Shown piece after piece: positions 1 through 10,500 of a DNA stretch of 64,000 nucleotides. Under the pieces are notes generated by a model, which was not told the origin of the DNA, made no database searches, and saw nothing but the letters and a program-made list of their open reading frames with translations. The stretch lies in the NCBI RefSeq assembly GCF_038007285.1, contig NZ_JBBOWX010000001.1, positions 496,001-560,000 of the forward strand. The letters run 5' to 3'. The position numbers were made by a program, and so were the translations under genes. Every line of letters begins with the position of its first letter. The first letter of the stretch is position 1. The DNA comes from Sporosarcina sp. FSL K6-3457 (GTDB lineage: Bacteria; Bacillota; Bacilli; Bacillales_A; Planococcaceae).

Positions 1-64
1 CTAATATACATAGTATAAGGTTCATTTTAAAGGTTAATTATTGAATATAGGAGGAGTGATTCTG

Positions 65-610
65 ATGATGCAGTTTAAATTATTCGAGCTCTTGGATAAT
101 GAAAGTACTTATAATGATTTAATATCCTTATTCGGCAAGCAGGCGGTCTATAAGTTTTCGAATAGCATTATCGGAATCACTTACGACTATGGTGCAAATA
201 ATTATGTCGAGATTTTGAAAAAAGTAAAGAACTTTAATTTAAGGCAAGTAATTATTACATCGTCATCATTTTTAAGGGCTATAAATTATGGTGTTGACAA
301 AGACATTCAGATTAATGAAATTAAATTTATTTATCCTATATTACCTGAAAGTGTTATCCAAGTGCAGGATTATATAGAAATGATTAATGCAACTGAAGGG
401 GAAGAAAAGAAATACAATAAAAATAAGCTGTTTAAAGAAATTGATTGGATTACATCTGATGAGTGTATCGATATAAAATGTATCTCATTTGATTTGAAAA
501 ACGAAGAACAGTTATATTACAAAACTGAACTATATAACAACGGCGTTTTGCTTGTTAATGACAAAACAATAATTAAAAATGTAGCTGAATTTATAAACAA
601 TACACTTTAG
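65..610 (+). CDS. Hypothetical protein, first gene of an unknown three-gene operon
   Basis: This 181-residue soluble protein has no domain I recognise. The start was placed at the ATG-ATG pair at 65/68 because an AGGAGG-type ribosome binding site lies at 49-56; an upstream TTG at 41 would overlap that site. It has no signal peptide or membrane segment and looks like a mixed alpha/beta protein with a lysine- and glutamate-rich middle. The next gene starts 14 bases after its stop, so the two are very likely co-transcribed. The stretch is more AT-rich than the metabolic genes further right, which hints at accessory origin. The gene may have partners to the left of the window. Function unknown. 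Confidence 0.7.
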   Translation: MMQFKLFELLDNESTYNDLISLFGKQAVYKFSNSIIGITYDYGANNYVEILKKVKNFNLRQVIITSSSFLRAINYGVDKDIQINEIKFIYPILPESVIQVQDYIEMINATEGEEKKYNKNKLFKEIDWITSDECIDIKCISFDLKNEEQLYYKTELYNNGVLLVNDKTIIKNVAEFINNTL

Positions 611-624
611 CGGGGAAAGTTGAC

Positions 625-1353
625 ATGATTGAATCACTTATTGGAGTAAGAAAAAAGTTAATAAAGGGTTTAACCTTATATAGTCCAATAATAACTATCA
701 TTCTTGTGTATCTTTTAGATATAGACTTAGCCGGGTACATAGCGAAGATGTCCCCGATATTAGATGCAGAACTCGACTCAAAGCCTACACTACGTTTCAC
801 ATTAAATTCTGCACTATTTGTGTTGATAGTCAGCTTGATTATAGACTTTTTTAAGCATCCAAGTGAAATTACGGTAGATATTACAAACAATAGCCGAAAG
901 AAAGATAGTTATTTTGATATAAGAAGTACTGAGCCGCACAGACCAGTTATTGTACATTTAGATTTTAAAATTGATTTTAAGAACAAATTCATTGGATGGT
1001 CAGTGAAAAGGCTAGGCGGATTGACGTTAAATTGTATTTATCCCCATTGGATAGATTGTAGTATTGATAATAAAACAGATTTAAAAACTGATACACTTCT
1101 TGTAGATCAAAAGGGAGAGTTTGTGCTAGATATAGGACAAACATTACAGAGTAAGCAAAATGATTTGAAATTATACGTAAAACTTGCGCTAATCTCTAAT
1201 AGTTTTGACATCAATGAGGGCGAACTAAATCCTTTTATCGATTTGAAAACCACAAAAAAAGCAAATAAACTTATTATTTATTTGATAATTGTGTTATTTT
1301 TTGATATTAAAATATCAAAGTATAAAATCGAAGCTAGAAACGATATCAGATGA
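625..1353 (+). CDS. Hypothetical membrane-anchored protein, second gene of unknown operon
   Basis: This 242-residue protein carries two predicted membrane segments near its N-terminus (about residues 16-40 and 60-78). A mostly soluble, beta-rich domain of about 150 residues follows, and a hydrophobic patch sits near the C-terminus (about residues 212-228). A GGGGAAAG ribosome binding site precedes the ATG. It sits 14 bases after the first gene and 14 bases before the third, so the three form one transcription unit. I recognise no family. An N-terminal membrane anchor with a soluble tail between two soluble partners is a layout seen in several defence and stress cassettes, but nothing in the sequence proves that role. 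Confidence 0.7.
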   Translation: MIESLIGVRKKLIKGLTLYSPIITIILVYLLDIDLAGYIAKMSPILDAELDSKPTLRFTLNSALFVLIVSLIIDFFKHPSEITVDITNNSRKKDSYFDIRSTEPHRPVIVHLDFKIDFKNKFIGWSVKRLGGLTLNCIYPHWIDCSIDNKTDLKTDTLLVDQKGEFVLDIGQTLQSKQNDLKLYVKLALISNSFDINEGELNPFIDLKTTKKANKLIIYLIIVLFFDIKISKYKIEARNDIR

Positions 1354-1367
1354 ATGGGGACTAAAAG

Positions 1368-2411
1368 ATGAGTTTTTCTATATTTGAATTTTACCAGTAT
1401 TCAACGTTACAAAATATACAGGTTGATTTAATTGCTGCACAAGATATTGAAAGAGAAGTAAAGGGCTATAGCGAATCTTTAATATCTGGTATAAGGGAAA
1501 AAGAAGGGTTTAATATTCAAAATCCTGAAACTTTGCAAATTGAAAATAATAATATTTCTTACTTATTTTTTGAAGGATACACAGAGAGAGTAAAGGATTT
1601 GAAGAATTGGCAAATCGAAAATGGTGTTTTGAGGGATAGAGAGGATCGAATAAATCCTTATCAATCTAATATTTTGGTTTTTGAAGCAAATTCAAAAGTT
1701 TATGGAATTGTGTTTTCAGGTATTAATAGAGCAAAAGCAATTACTAAAGATTGTTTCCCTGCCGAAACTTGGGGGCATGTCTTGCCTGTAGAAAATAAAA
1801 TCACAGAGGATTTATTGTATTGGATATTTAAACGGTTTATTGATACACCTAGGGAATCCTTGGCAACAGAGTATCAGTTGCATGTTACTGCGTTAGAAAG
1901 TTATATGGGTAAAACTAGGGATAACGTTAATGCTATGAGAGGCGAAGGTAGTCGGATTTCCACTATACTAGGAACATTGGCTTTTTTATTTAATAATGAA
2001 GAGTTAAGAGCAATCCGTCCTGCAATTCAACATGGAAATGAGAAAGTTCTACTTGAAATAGGGTTGACAGGGACTTTCAAAACTTGGTCAAATGCATATA
2101 GGGGCCAACATTTTAGAACTATAACAGGGCAAAGAAAAGAAAATGCGATAGCAATTTTTATATTTCTAAAAATACTACCTAGTTTAGCTGAATGTTATAA
2201 ATACCATAAAGATAAAGACCAATGGTCACCACAACTTAAAGTAGATTTCTTAAAAAGGCTTGGGACCATGATTAGGGATGAGGTAGACTCTGTGTTAATC
2301 AAGATTGAGCAGGAAAATCTTGATATTGATGAAAATGAAGGAATTTTGGATTCTGATTACGAAGAGTTTGAATTAGAAATTGAAGATGACGATGATGAGG
2401 TTATTGAATAA
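1368..2411 (+). CDS. Hypothetical protein with acidic C-terminal tail, third gene of unknown operon
   Basis: This 347-residue soluble protein is preceded by a weak GGGGACT ribosome binding site and follows the membrane gene by 14 bases. It has a charged N-terminal half, a helical central region (about residues 170-300) and a strongly acidic tail (about residues 318-347) made almost only of Asp, Glu and Ile. No catalytic motif or nucleic-acid-binding fold is evident to me. The acidic tail could mimic nucleic acid or bind a basic partner, but that is speculation. The operon ends here, and the next strong terminator hairpin is about 400 bases downstream. Function unknown. Confidence 0.7.
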   Translation: MSFSIFEFYQYSTLQNIQVDLIAAQDIEREVKGYSESLISGIREKEGFNIQNPETLQIENNNISYLFFEGYTERVKDLKNWQIENGVLRDREDRINPYQSNILVFEANSKVYGIVFSGINRAKAITKDCFPAETWGHVLPVENKITEDLLYWIFKRFIDTPRESLATEYQLHVTALESYMGKTRDNVNAMRGEGSRISTILGTLAFLFNNEELRAIRPAIQHGNEKVLLEIGLTGTFKTWSNAYRGQHFRTITGQRKENAIAIFIFLKILPSLAECYKYHKDKDQWSPQLKVDFLKRLGTMIRDEVDSVLIKIEQENLDIDENEGILDSDYEEFELEIEDDDDEVIE

Positions 2412-2758
2412 AAAACGTATGTGGAGGGTTCAGTTTCTTTTTCTGGCCATTGGATAACAATTGTAAAGAATGCTGGACTCGTACATAGGTCAGTTGAGAT
2501 ACTTTTTATTCAGCAAAAAAAAGAACCCAAACGTAACGAGTGTAAGGGTTCACTCATAATCTGTTTGGGCAATAATCGGGCAACAATGAAATGAAATTAA
2601 GTGAAATTGCTTGCAATGTTTATCCTCGAAACGTTGTTATATCAATGATTGGGAAAAGCCATACAACAATATAATGTAGCACCTTGAATGGGCGGCATGA
2701 TGTAATAAGCCGTTTAAACCCTTGATATGACTGGGGTTGTATGTAAGATGAAAGTGAA

Positions 2759-2777
2759 ATGCTAACATTTTGCTAAC
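2759..2777 (+). repeat. Direct TGCTAAC motif, copy 1
   Basis: The 19-base block ATGCTAACATTTTGCTAAC contains two direct TGCTAAC units and is repeated exactly at 6871-6889. A GGCATGATGT block lies about 55 bases upstream here and about 60 bases downstream in the second copy. Its role is unknown. Confidence 0.6.
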
Positions 2778-2816
2778 TTCCGGATTGTAATATGATATTA
2801 TATCGCTATTTAGAGA

Positions 2817-2854
2817 AGACCTTTCGTAAGTTCACTGAACTTACGAAAGGTCTT
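2817..2854. terminator. Strong bidirectional hairpin terminator
   Basis: An 18-base-pair perfect stem (arms beginning AAGACCTTTCG and ending CGAAAGGTCTT) is followed by TTCTTC on the plus strand and preceded by an A-rich run on the other side. It is a plausible Rho-independent terminator about 400 bases after the unknown operon. Confidence 0.65.
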
Positions 2855-3155
2855 TTCTTCGATATTTTTGGTCATGTTTGTGCAGATATTCATAGTTGTG
2901 TTGACATCGCCATGATCTAATCACTTTTGGATTTTTTTTACGCCTGCTTTCTTGTGTTATCTTACTTTATTCATAGATATTCAATTTTAAAAATCTGTTC
3001 TTTTAACTCTTTTAGATGCATTAATTTCATAATTAGGTATTCCGTACTCATAAAATCTACACAGAATCTAAACTTATTCTCATAACTTTTGTGCATCATT
3101 AATTAGTTCCAAGGTCACGAGTTGGGATGTAAATGTTTAAAACATAGCAAAATGG

Positions 3156-3184
3156 TTGAATTTTTTCGAATCTGACGATATAGT
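3156..3184 (+). promoter_or_regulatory. Sigma-A-type promoter of the asparaginase gene
   Basis: A -35 TTGAAT (3156-3161) and a -10 TATAGT (3179-3184) are separated by 17 bases. The predicted leader is about 130 nt long before the start codon at 3325, with no riboswitch I recognise. Confidence 0.55.
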
Positions 3185-3324
3185 GAAAATGGCTCACTTG
3201 AGTAGGGTAAAATGAATGTGGAAATACTTTCGCATAAGTTTAACATTGTGCCCTTCTCCAATTCATCTATTTTTGGCTCATTGATTGGATTATTAGAAAT
3301 TCAAAAATTTGGAGGTTTAAGTTT

Positions 3325-4416
3325 ATGAAAAAATTTTTCCACTGTTTAATGGCCTTGAGTTTAGCGGCTACCGTTGCACTTTCTGGATTTACACCGAGCA
3401 TTTCAGCACAAACAAATGTTGATGCGAAAAATCAACAATCAGAGGAACTTCCTAATATCGCTATTCTAGCAACTGGTGGAACGATTGCTGGAACCGGCTC
3501 CTCATCAACTCAGACGACTGGATATAAATCTGGAGATCTGGCAATTGATACTTTGATTGAAGCTGTTCCCGAAATGAATGAGATTGCTAACATTTCAGGT
3601 GAGCAGATTGTTAGTGTCGATAGTACAGACATTTCGAATGATATTCTTTTGAAATTGGGTAAGAGAATTAATGAATTATTGGCTTCTGATGATGTAGATG
3701 GAATTGTAATCACTCATGGTACTGATACTGTAGAAGAAACAGCCTACTTTTTGAACTTGGTTGTAAAAAGCGATAAGCCAGTAGTTTTAACTGCAGCTAT
3801 GCGCCCTGCAACAGCGATGAGTGCAGATGGTCCTTTCAATTTATACAATGCAGTATTATTAGCTGGTCATGAAAGCTCAAAAGGAAAAGGCGTCCTTGTC
3901 ACACTTAACGACAGAATTTCTGGGGCTAGACATATAACGAAAACAAATACGACAGTAACAGATGCTTTTAAATCAGTCGAAAACGGATATTTAGGTACAA
4001 TCGTTGCTGGGAAACCATATTACTATAATAAAGTTGCTCAGTTACACACAACTGGTACTCCTTTCAATATTTCTAAAATCGAAAAATTACCTCAGGTTGA
4101 TATCATTTACGGATATCAGAACAACCCGACTTATATGTACGAAGCTGCTGTAGAAAACGGAGCTGAAGGAATTGTTGTTGCAGCACCTGGAGACGGTACA
4201 TTGTCATCGAAATCTTTGCAAGGTGTCGAATATGCTTTGGATAAAGGCGTGACAGTAGTCCGTTCTTCTCGCGTAGGATCAGGAACTGTTTCTCCAAAAG
4301 AAGGGTTTATTACTTCAGACTCTTTAAATCCACAAAAAGCTCGTATTCTATTGATGCTTGCATTGACTGTAACAGATGATCCTGAAGAGATTCAATCATT
4401 CTACAATCAATATTGA
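3325..4416 (+). CDS. ansZ: Secreted type II L-asparaginase
   Basis: The enzyme hydrolyses L-asparagine to aspartate and ammonia. The 363-residue protein starts with a signal peptide (residues 1 to about 29, ending SISA-Q), so it probably acts outside the membrane. The family signature TGGTIAG carries the nucleophilic threonine (Thr53). A second active-site block THGTDT is at residues 130-135, containing the Thr/Asp pair of the second catalytic triad. Length and signal peptide match B. subtilis AnsZ rather than the cytoplasmic AnsA. A GGAGG ribosome binding site sits 7 bases before the ATG. It is a single-gene unit with its own promoter and terminator. The next gene is a chemoreceptor with an amino-acid-binding motif, which suggests an amino-acid scavenging context. 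Confidence 0.93.
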   Translation: MKKFFHCLMALSLAATVALSGFTPSISAQTNVDAKNQQSEELPNIAILATGGTIAGTGSSSTQTTGYKSGDLAIDTLIEAVPEMNEIANISGEQIVSVDSTDISNDILLKLGKRINELLASDDVDGIVITHGTDTVEETAYFLNLVVKSDKPVVLTAAMRPATAMSADGPFNLYNAVLLAGHESSKGKGVLVTLNDRISGARHITKTNTTVTDAFKSVENGYLGTIVAGKPYYYNKVAQLHTTGTPFNISKIEKLPQVDIIYGYQNNPTYMYEAAVENGAEGIVVAAPGDGTLSSKSLQGVEYALDKGVTVVRSSRVGSGTVSPKEGFITSDSLNPQKARILLMLALTVTDDPEEIQSFYNQY

Positions 4417-4495
4417 TTTTCAAAAGGTACAGGTTAAATACGAATAAATAAAATAAGCTAATTTCGAAAAATCCCAATGAGCCTAAAATACTGCT

Positions 4496-4525
4496 GGACA
4501 AGGGTTATCCCTTGTCCCACTTTAA
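4496..4525 (+). terminator. Rho-independent terminator after ansZ
   Basis: A 9-bp perfect stem (GGACAAGGG and its complement) with a TTAT loop is followed by a T-rich run, 80 bases after the ansZ stop. Confidence 0.75.
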
Positions 4526-4822
4526 TACTCCCTTCTACAATTTCATTAAGCCGATCTATCTTCAGAAATTAGTCATCTATATTTCCTTTTAATCTAGAGA
4601 ACAGAAAGGATCTTCAACATCCTAGATGTTTTTTTGTATTATTAAATAGTTAAAACTACAGGCAACTTTGCCTAGCAAATTTTTCATTCCTTTTGACCAA
4701 TTGAAGCAGTGTTAGCGTTTGGGGTATCACTATAGTTTAAGCAAGAGTTCAAAAGCGGATTAAATATTGTAAATGCATCCAAATGACTTTATTATTGCCA
4801 TTCAAAGAAAAGAGGTAGCCTA

Positions 4823-6817
4823 ATGAAAAATGCCCCCCAAAAAGTAAACAAGTTTAGCTTGCGTAATTTACATGTAAAATTAATTTTTTCTTTTGCATTA
4901 ATCTTAACGATTCCTGCCTTAGCAATTGGATTGTTATCCTATGACACGGCTAAAAGTGAGATAGAAAAAAATATACTAAATAGTGTTAATGAAAATGTGG
5001 CAATGCTGAACAGGGCAATAGACGATACGATTAACCCTAGATTAAAGGACGTTGAAGTTTTAGCGAGTAGAATCACTTCAAATCAATATCAAAAATTTAG
5101 CAGTCCTGAAATTCAAAAACCTTTGAAATTTTATCAAGAGACACATCCGGAAATCGATATTGTATATACAGGTAACGAAGCTGGAGTATATATAATGGAG
5201 CCGGCGGAGCTGGGCTTACCGGAAGGTTATGATGCGAGAGAAAGAGATTGGTATAAGCAGGCGATGGAACGTAAAGGAGAAATGGTGATTTCAGAACCAT
5301 ATGTTGCTGCGAGCACGGGTGAAATGGTAATAACAATTTCCAAAGTAAATGCTGATGGTTCTGGAGTAGTAGGTATTGATATTAATCTTAATAAGCTACA
5401 GGAAGTAGCCCAAACCACTAAAATTGGTGAAGAGGGATATGGATTTATTTTAGACCAAAACAAAAAGTATCTTGCTCACCCCACTGCTAGTTTAGGAAGT
5501 GAAGCAGAAGGTACATTCAGTGACAATTTGTATACACAAGAAACTGGTCAGTTAAACGATAAGGTGGGTGGAGATTCGGTTGTCTTGGACTATATTACTA
5601 ATGAATTGACTGGATGGAAAATAGTCGGGACTATCTACACCAATGAAATTGAAGAGGCGTCTGCCCCTATTTTGCGGATATCATGGTTGGTAGCAGTAAT
5701 CGCCATAGTCGTAGGAATCATCGCTGTCATCTTCATCATTAAATCCGTTACTAAACCAATCATACAATTAGCGGAATCAGCCGTGAAAGTAAGTGAAGGG
5801 GATCTAACGCAATATGTGGAAATAAATACAAGTGATGTCATTGGTAAATTAGGTCAGGCTTTTAATGAGATGATAGATGGTCTGCGCATTCTTACTCAGA
5901 AAGTGGAACAGACAGCCGGAAAAGTGGCGGTTGCTTCAGAGCAATTATTTACGAGCACAGAAGAAATAAATGCTGCAACTGAACAAGTATCCTCCTCAAT
6001 CCAAGAAGTAGCGAAAAATGCGGAAATACAGACAAATACAGTTGATAAAGTGTCTCAAACCTATAGCGAAGTAGCGATTGGTGTTAACAACATTGCCGAA
6101 CGTTCATCAAAAGTTACAGACCTTTCCCGCCATGCTGTTCTCGAGGCGGATGAAGGAGGGGAAGCCATATCCAAAACAGTTACTCAAATGCAGTCAATTC
6201 ATACTTCTGTTAGCGAATCACATGAAACTATTCAATCTTTGCATGAGAGTTCCAAAGAGGTTAACGAAATTTTGAGCGTTATTTCAGGTATTGCAGATCA
6301 AACAAATTTACTTGCCTTAAATGCTGCCATTGAAGCGGCTCGTGCAGGCGAACATGGAAAGGGCTTTGCGGTTGTAGCAGAAGAAGTAAGGCACCTTGCT
6401 GAACAGACGCAAACATCAGCCAAAGAAATTCACTCGATTATTATGAAGATTCAAGATGATACGGAAAATACAGTGGGTATTATGGAGCGTATTACAGAGG
6501 ACGTAAAAGACGGAGTAGAGATCACGAGAGAAGCTATTGAGAAATTTAATGGAATTCTTCAAACTACCAATGAGATTTCTCCGCAGATGGAAGAAGTTTC
6601 AGCGGCGGTAGAGCAAATGTCTGCAGCTATTCAGGAAGTCACTGCACAATCAGATGAAATTGTGCAAGTGGCACAAAGCAACGCTGCAACTTCTGAAGAG
6701 GTGGCGGCATCAGCAGAAGAACAGTTAGCGTCGATGGAGGAAATTTCAATTTCAGTTCAGTCGCTTTCTGCTCAGGCAGAAGAATTAAAATCTGCTATAG
6801 CTATCTTTAAATACTAA
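4823..6817 (+). CDS. Methyl-accepting chemotaxis protein with dCache sensor
   Basis: This 664-residue transmembrane chemoreceptor signals to CheA/CheW. In order it has TM1 (about 17-40), an extracytoplasmic dCache domain (about 45-280), TM2 (about 285-308), a HAMP domain (about 309-360) and a long cytoplasmic coiled coil. The conserved hairpin tip is [21 protein letters not shown] (about residues 493-512). The sensor contains a Tyr, then RxWY, a later Tyr and an Asp in VGIDI. That pattern is known from the amino-acid-binding class of dCache domains, so an amino acid ligand is likely. There is no pentapeptide tether at the C-terminus. The neighbouring asparaginase releases aspartate and may share the same niche. 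The ligand is inferred only. Confidence 0.92.
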   Translation: MKNAPQKVNKFSLRNLHVKLIFSFALILTIPALAIGLLSYDTAKSEIEKNILNSVNENVAMLNRAIDDTINPRLKDVEVLASRITSNQYQKFSSPEIQKPLKFYQETHPEIDIVYTGNEAGVYIMEPAELGLPEGYDARERDWYKQAMERKGEMVISEPYVAASTGEMVITISKVNADGSGVVGIDINLNKLQEVAQTTKIGEEGYGFILDQNKKYLAHPTASLGSEAEGTFSDNLYTQETGQLNDKVGGDSVVLDYITNELTGWKIVGTIYTNEIEEASAPILRISWLVAVIAIVVGIIAVIFIIKSVTKPIIQLAESAVKVSEGDLTQYVEINTSDVIGKLGQAFNEMIDGLRILTQKVEQTAGKVAVASEQLFTSTEEINAATEQVSSSIQEVAKNAEIQTNTVDKVSQTYSEVAIGVNNIAERSSKVTDLSRHAVLEADEGGEAISKTVTQMQSIHTSVSESHETIQSLHESSKEVNEILSVISGIADQTNLLALNAAIEAARAGEHGKGFAVVAEEVRHLAEQTQTSAKEIHSIIMKIQDDTENTVGIMERITEDVKDGVEITREAIEKFNGILQTTNEISPQMEEVSAAVEQMSAAIQEVTAQSDEIVQVAQSNAATSEEVAASAEEQLASMEEISISVQSLSAQAEELKSAIAIFKY

Positions 6818-6870
6818 AAATATCTGTAGCAATAACCATTACTCATCTCCTAGATTTTGATGTAACCAGA

Positions 6871-6889
6871 ATGCTAACATTTTGCTAAC
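6871..6889 (+). repeat. Direct TGCTAAC motif, copy 2
   Basis: The block is identical to 2759-2777. It is followed by a GGCATGATGT block at 6950-6959, whereas in copy 1 that block comes first. Both copies lie a short distance before a strong hairpin. Confidence 0.6.
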
Positions 6890-6973
6890 GCATCAAGTGA
6901 GAAACGGTAAATTCTTGTTAAAGATATTACACAATCTCACCTGAGGGGTGGCATGATGTGATCTATCATTTTC

Positions 6974-7019
6974 AAAATCAAAAGCGTCAACTCCAGTAGG
7001 GGTTGGCGTTTTTGATTTT
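6974..7019 (+). terminator. Hairpin terminator downstream of the chemoreceptor
   Basis: A long stem (AAAATCAAAA...TTTTTGATTTT, with an inner CAAC/GTTG part) sits about 155 bases after the chemoreceptor stop. The A/T-rich arms make it able to work in both directions. Confidence 0.6.
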
Positions 7020-7110
7020 CATTGTATGCGGGCCCATGTTATAATAATTAATTTATGATCATTACGCTTTTCACTTATAATTGAAAGAATGAAACATGGA
7101 GGTGTAAAAA

Positions 7111-7320
7111 ATGCAAAAACGATGGACAATCGATAAGATTAAAGAATTTGTTGAGAACAATTCGGAAAGTAAGTTGTTAACGACGGAATATCATGGTTTT
7201 TCTCAAAAGTTACTATTTAAATGTGCATGTGGTAGCAACTTTGAAAAAACATTTACGAAATTTAACAATAAAAACCAACGTAAATGTGACGTGTGCCAAC
7301 CGCCAAAAGAAGCACGATAA
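7111..7320 (+). CDS. Small zinc-ribbon-like protein
   Basis: This 69-residue protein is preceded by a clear GGAGGTG ribosome binding site. It has CxC (residues about 38-40) and CxxC (about 58-61) motifs that could bind one zinc ion as a small ribbon. The N-terminal 30 residues look helical and charged. Similar small zinc ribbons occur next to nuclease and phage-type domains, but here the ribbon stands alone. A decayed partial copy of this gene and its leader lies at 10760-10862, so the locus has been duplicated. Function unknown; it may bind nucleic acid. Confidence 0.65.
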   Translation: MQKRWTIDKIKEFVENNSESKLLTTEYHGFSQKLLFKCACGSNFEKTFTKFNNKNQRKCDVCQPPKEAR

Positions 7321-7334
7321 CGTATAGTGAACAA

Positions 7335-7376
7335 ACGAAGTACTGATTTCTTTTACAGAGAAATTGGTGCTATTTT
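7335..7376 (+). terminator. Terminator after the zinc-ribbon gene
   Basis: A 13-bp stem with several G-U pairs (AGTACTGATTTCT against AGAAATTGGTGCT) is followed by ATTTTTATTG, directly downstream of the gene. Confidence 0.55.
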
Positions 7377-7454
7377 TATTGTATAGAAATAATAGTTTTC
7401 AGTAAGTTTGAGAGAGGATTATTTTGGGTCAGCCTTTATTTCTACGTCTTCACC

Positions 7455-7483
7455 TTGTGACGTTTCTATTTGCTTGGTATTAT
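7455..7483 (+). promoter_or_regulatory. Sigma-A-type promoter of the hybrid sensor kinase
   Basis: TTGTGA (7455-7460) and TATTAT (7478-7483) are spaced by 17 bases, about 70 bases before the start codon of the kinase gene. Confidence 0.5.
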
Positions 7484-7557
7484 TATAAAAAGGTTGCTCA
7501 TGATTTGTGGTCTAGTTTGACATGTAATGGTTGGTGCCTAAAATGGGGGAGAGGTAG

Positions 7558-10500
7558 ATGAGGCATATACGTAAACGATATTTGTTCGTATGTATAGCAA
7601 TCTTTTTAATAATAATGGGGGTCGGTGGGCGTAGTAGCCTTGCGCAGCTGGCTGATGGATTTGATTTTAGTGAACAGCAACAATCGAAAGAGTTCTACAC
7701 AAACTTAGATGGAGAATGGAGTTTCTTTGAAAAACTACTATTAACTCCCGATGAAGTGAAAGAGCAATTAAGAAATGGAATGGGAAAAGTAGTCTCACTT
7801 CCAAGCTCATTTCAGACGCAAACGGGAGACATCAATTCATTTGGAACGTACAGCACAACTATTAAAATTCCAGAAGAATATATAGGCGAAACATTAGCTA
7901 TCCACATACCTTATCAATATAGTGCCTATACGCTTTCTGTCAATCAAACAGAAATCATGAAAAATGGAATCGTGGGGAAAGATTCAACTTCACACACGGC
8001 TGAAATGGCTCCGAAAACAGGCTATTTTATTGCACAATCGGATGAAGTGCTGCTGACGATGCAAATATCTAGCTTTGACCATATTCGGGGTGGGGTTGAA
8101 AACACCATCTTTGTGGGAGAAGCGTCTGTCGTATCACGGAAGTTTCAAACGGAGATGATGATAACACTTTTCCTAAGTGGAGCTATTTTAATCGTTGGAG
8201 TATTTATGATTTTGCTTGCCTGGTATCGGAAAAGTGAGATTATTTTATTCATATTTGGATTATTTGCGATGCTTATTGCCATAAGATCTTTGTTTGCTGT
8301 TCCATTTTACTACACGATTTTATTTTCTAATATGTCCTGGCTTTGGGGTACACGTATCGAATATCTATTAACAGAAGCGACATCGATGTTTTATGTCTTG
8401 TTGTTATGGAAATGGCATGAGCAGGAATTTTCTAAAAAAGTTATGTATGTGCTTGTCAGTGTTCATACGCTACTAATGATCATTACCCTATTTACACAGC
8501 CGGTTTTTTTCCAGGAGCTCTTCTTTACAGTGTTCCAATTAACGATACCTACCTTTATATACTTGGTGTATGTCATCTACAAAAGTATCCGAAATAACAA
8601 CCGAATCGCCAAAATAAATGCGATGGGTACATTTTTAATATTCGCTGCATTTTTCAATGACTATGCAATTGGGAACGGTTGGTACAATGGCATTGAGTTA
8701 ATGCTACCGGCAATTGGCATTTATATTATGGTTCATGTCATCGTATTGAGTAAAGATTTTGCTGATTCCGTTTGGAAAATCGAGCAACAAAACAAACAAC
8801 TAGTAGCTTTAAATGCTTCGAATGAAGAACTTGCGATTCAACTACAAAAAGAGATTAAGCAAAAGGATGATTTTTTAGCGAATACATCCCATGAACTTCG
8901 AAACCCTTTACATGGCATTATTAATATTGCGCAGTCTATTTTGAAAAATAGACATAATCAGTTAGACGAAAAAACGCAAAAGGACTTGGAACTTCAACTG
9001 ACAATTGGACATCATATGTCACGTACTTTAGAAGATTTACTAGATGTTACCCGCCTGAAAGAGCATAGAATCCACCTAGAAAGAGAGCGTCTTGATATAC
9101 AAGCAATCTCTACAGGTGTTGTTGATATGCTCAAAGTTCTGATTGAAAATAAAAATATTCAAATGGAAGTCCGAATCCCAAGTGATTTTCCTAGTGTGAA
9201 AGCGGATAAAAATCGACTGATTCAAATTTTGTTTAATCTTCTACATAATGCGGTGAAATATACGGATGAGGGCATCATTACTATTGATGCAAACATACAA
9301 GAGGGAAAAGCTCATATTCATATTACGGATACGGGCGTGGGAATAACTGATAAAACGCTACGTACAATTTTCGAACCCTATAAACAAGGTGATTCTAGTA
9401 TAACTGCAATTGGGGGTGGACTCGGCCTTGGCCTAAGTATTTGCCGACAGTTAGTGGAAATGCATGGTGGCATCATAAAGGCAAGTTCCGTCTTGGGTGA
9501 AGGTTCGGTATTTACCTTTACCTTATCGCTAGCGGAAAATTCTTTTGAAGAACAACTAGTAGCAACGTCGGCCCCAGCTATGGAGATGAGCGAGCTACCA
9601 CTTAAAGAAATCCCGATTGCAATAAATCATGCAATGATTGAAGCATTTACTAAAAATACAACATCGTTATATAGACCAAGAATTTTGGCCATCGACGACG
9701 ATCCAGTCAATTTGAAAGTGTTGACGAACATACTTTCTGAAGACCAATATGAGATAGAAATTGTGACTAGCGGAAAAGAAGCATTAAGACAACTTGAGCG
9801 GAAAGAATGGGACTTAATTATTTCGGATGTGATGATGCCAGCCATGTCTGGGTATGAATTAACCCGTTCCATTCGGGAGAAATTCTCCATATCTGAACTT
9901 CCTATTCTTCTGTTAACAGCACGAAGTAACCCGGAGGATATCTATACTGGTTTTTTAGCAGGGGCAAATGATTACGTCACAAAACCAGTTGATGCGGTGG
10001 AGTTAAATGTTCGGGTACATGCTTTAACTGAATTACAAGCATCTATTAATGAGCGGTTGGGGATGGAAGCTGCATGGCTTCATGCACAAATTCGTCCACA
10101 TTTCATGTTGAATACGCTGAATGCGATTGTTTCATTGAGTGTGACAGATACGTCGAGAATGGCTCGTATTCTTGAGAAGTTTTCACATTATTTACAAAGT
10201 AGTTTCAATCTGAAAAACTTAGACAAGGTTGTCCCTCTTCAATATGAACTTGATTTACTTGAATCTTATTTATATATTGAAAAGGAGCGATTTGGAGAGC
10301 GACTACATATAAAATGGGAAGTAGATGAAGTCAAAGGTGTAATGATCCCGCCTTTATCTATCCAAACATTAGTAGAAAATGCGGTCAATCATGGAGTGCT
10401 GAAGCGAATTGTTGGCGGAGCAATAACGATACGAATCCGCAAAGAAGACGGTTATACGGAAATTACCGTTAGTGATAATGGTGTTGGGATGGATGAAGAA

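Larger units (their letters stand above)
2412..3155. other. Gene-poor gap with repeat motifs and a strong hairpin
   Basis: No convincing coding region is present on either strand. The stretch contains a GGCATGATGT block (2694-2703), a tandem TGCTAAC motif (2759-2777) also present after the chemoreceptor gene, and a strong hairpin at 2817-2854. The asparaginase promoter starts at 3156. The low coding content and shared motifs suggest a junction of accessory and core DNA. Confidence 0.5.

Noticed and set aside
65-2411. Kiwa-like defence pair (membrane protein plus soluble protein)
   Set aside because: The membrane protein has a different topology and no KwaB/DUF4868 signature is visible in the third protein; I kept the operon as unknown.
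9627-9890. Minus-strand frame inside the hybrid kinase gene
   Set aside because: It is a shadow of the receiver-domain coding sequence with no start signals of its own.
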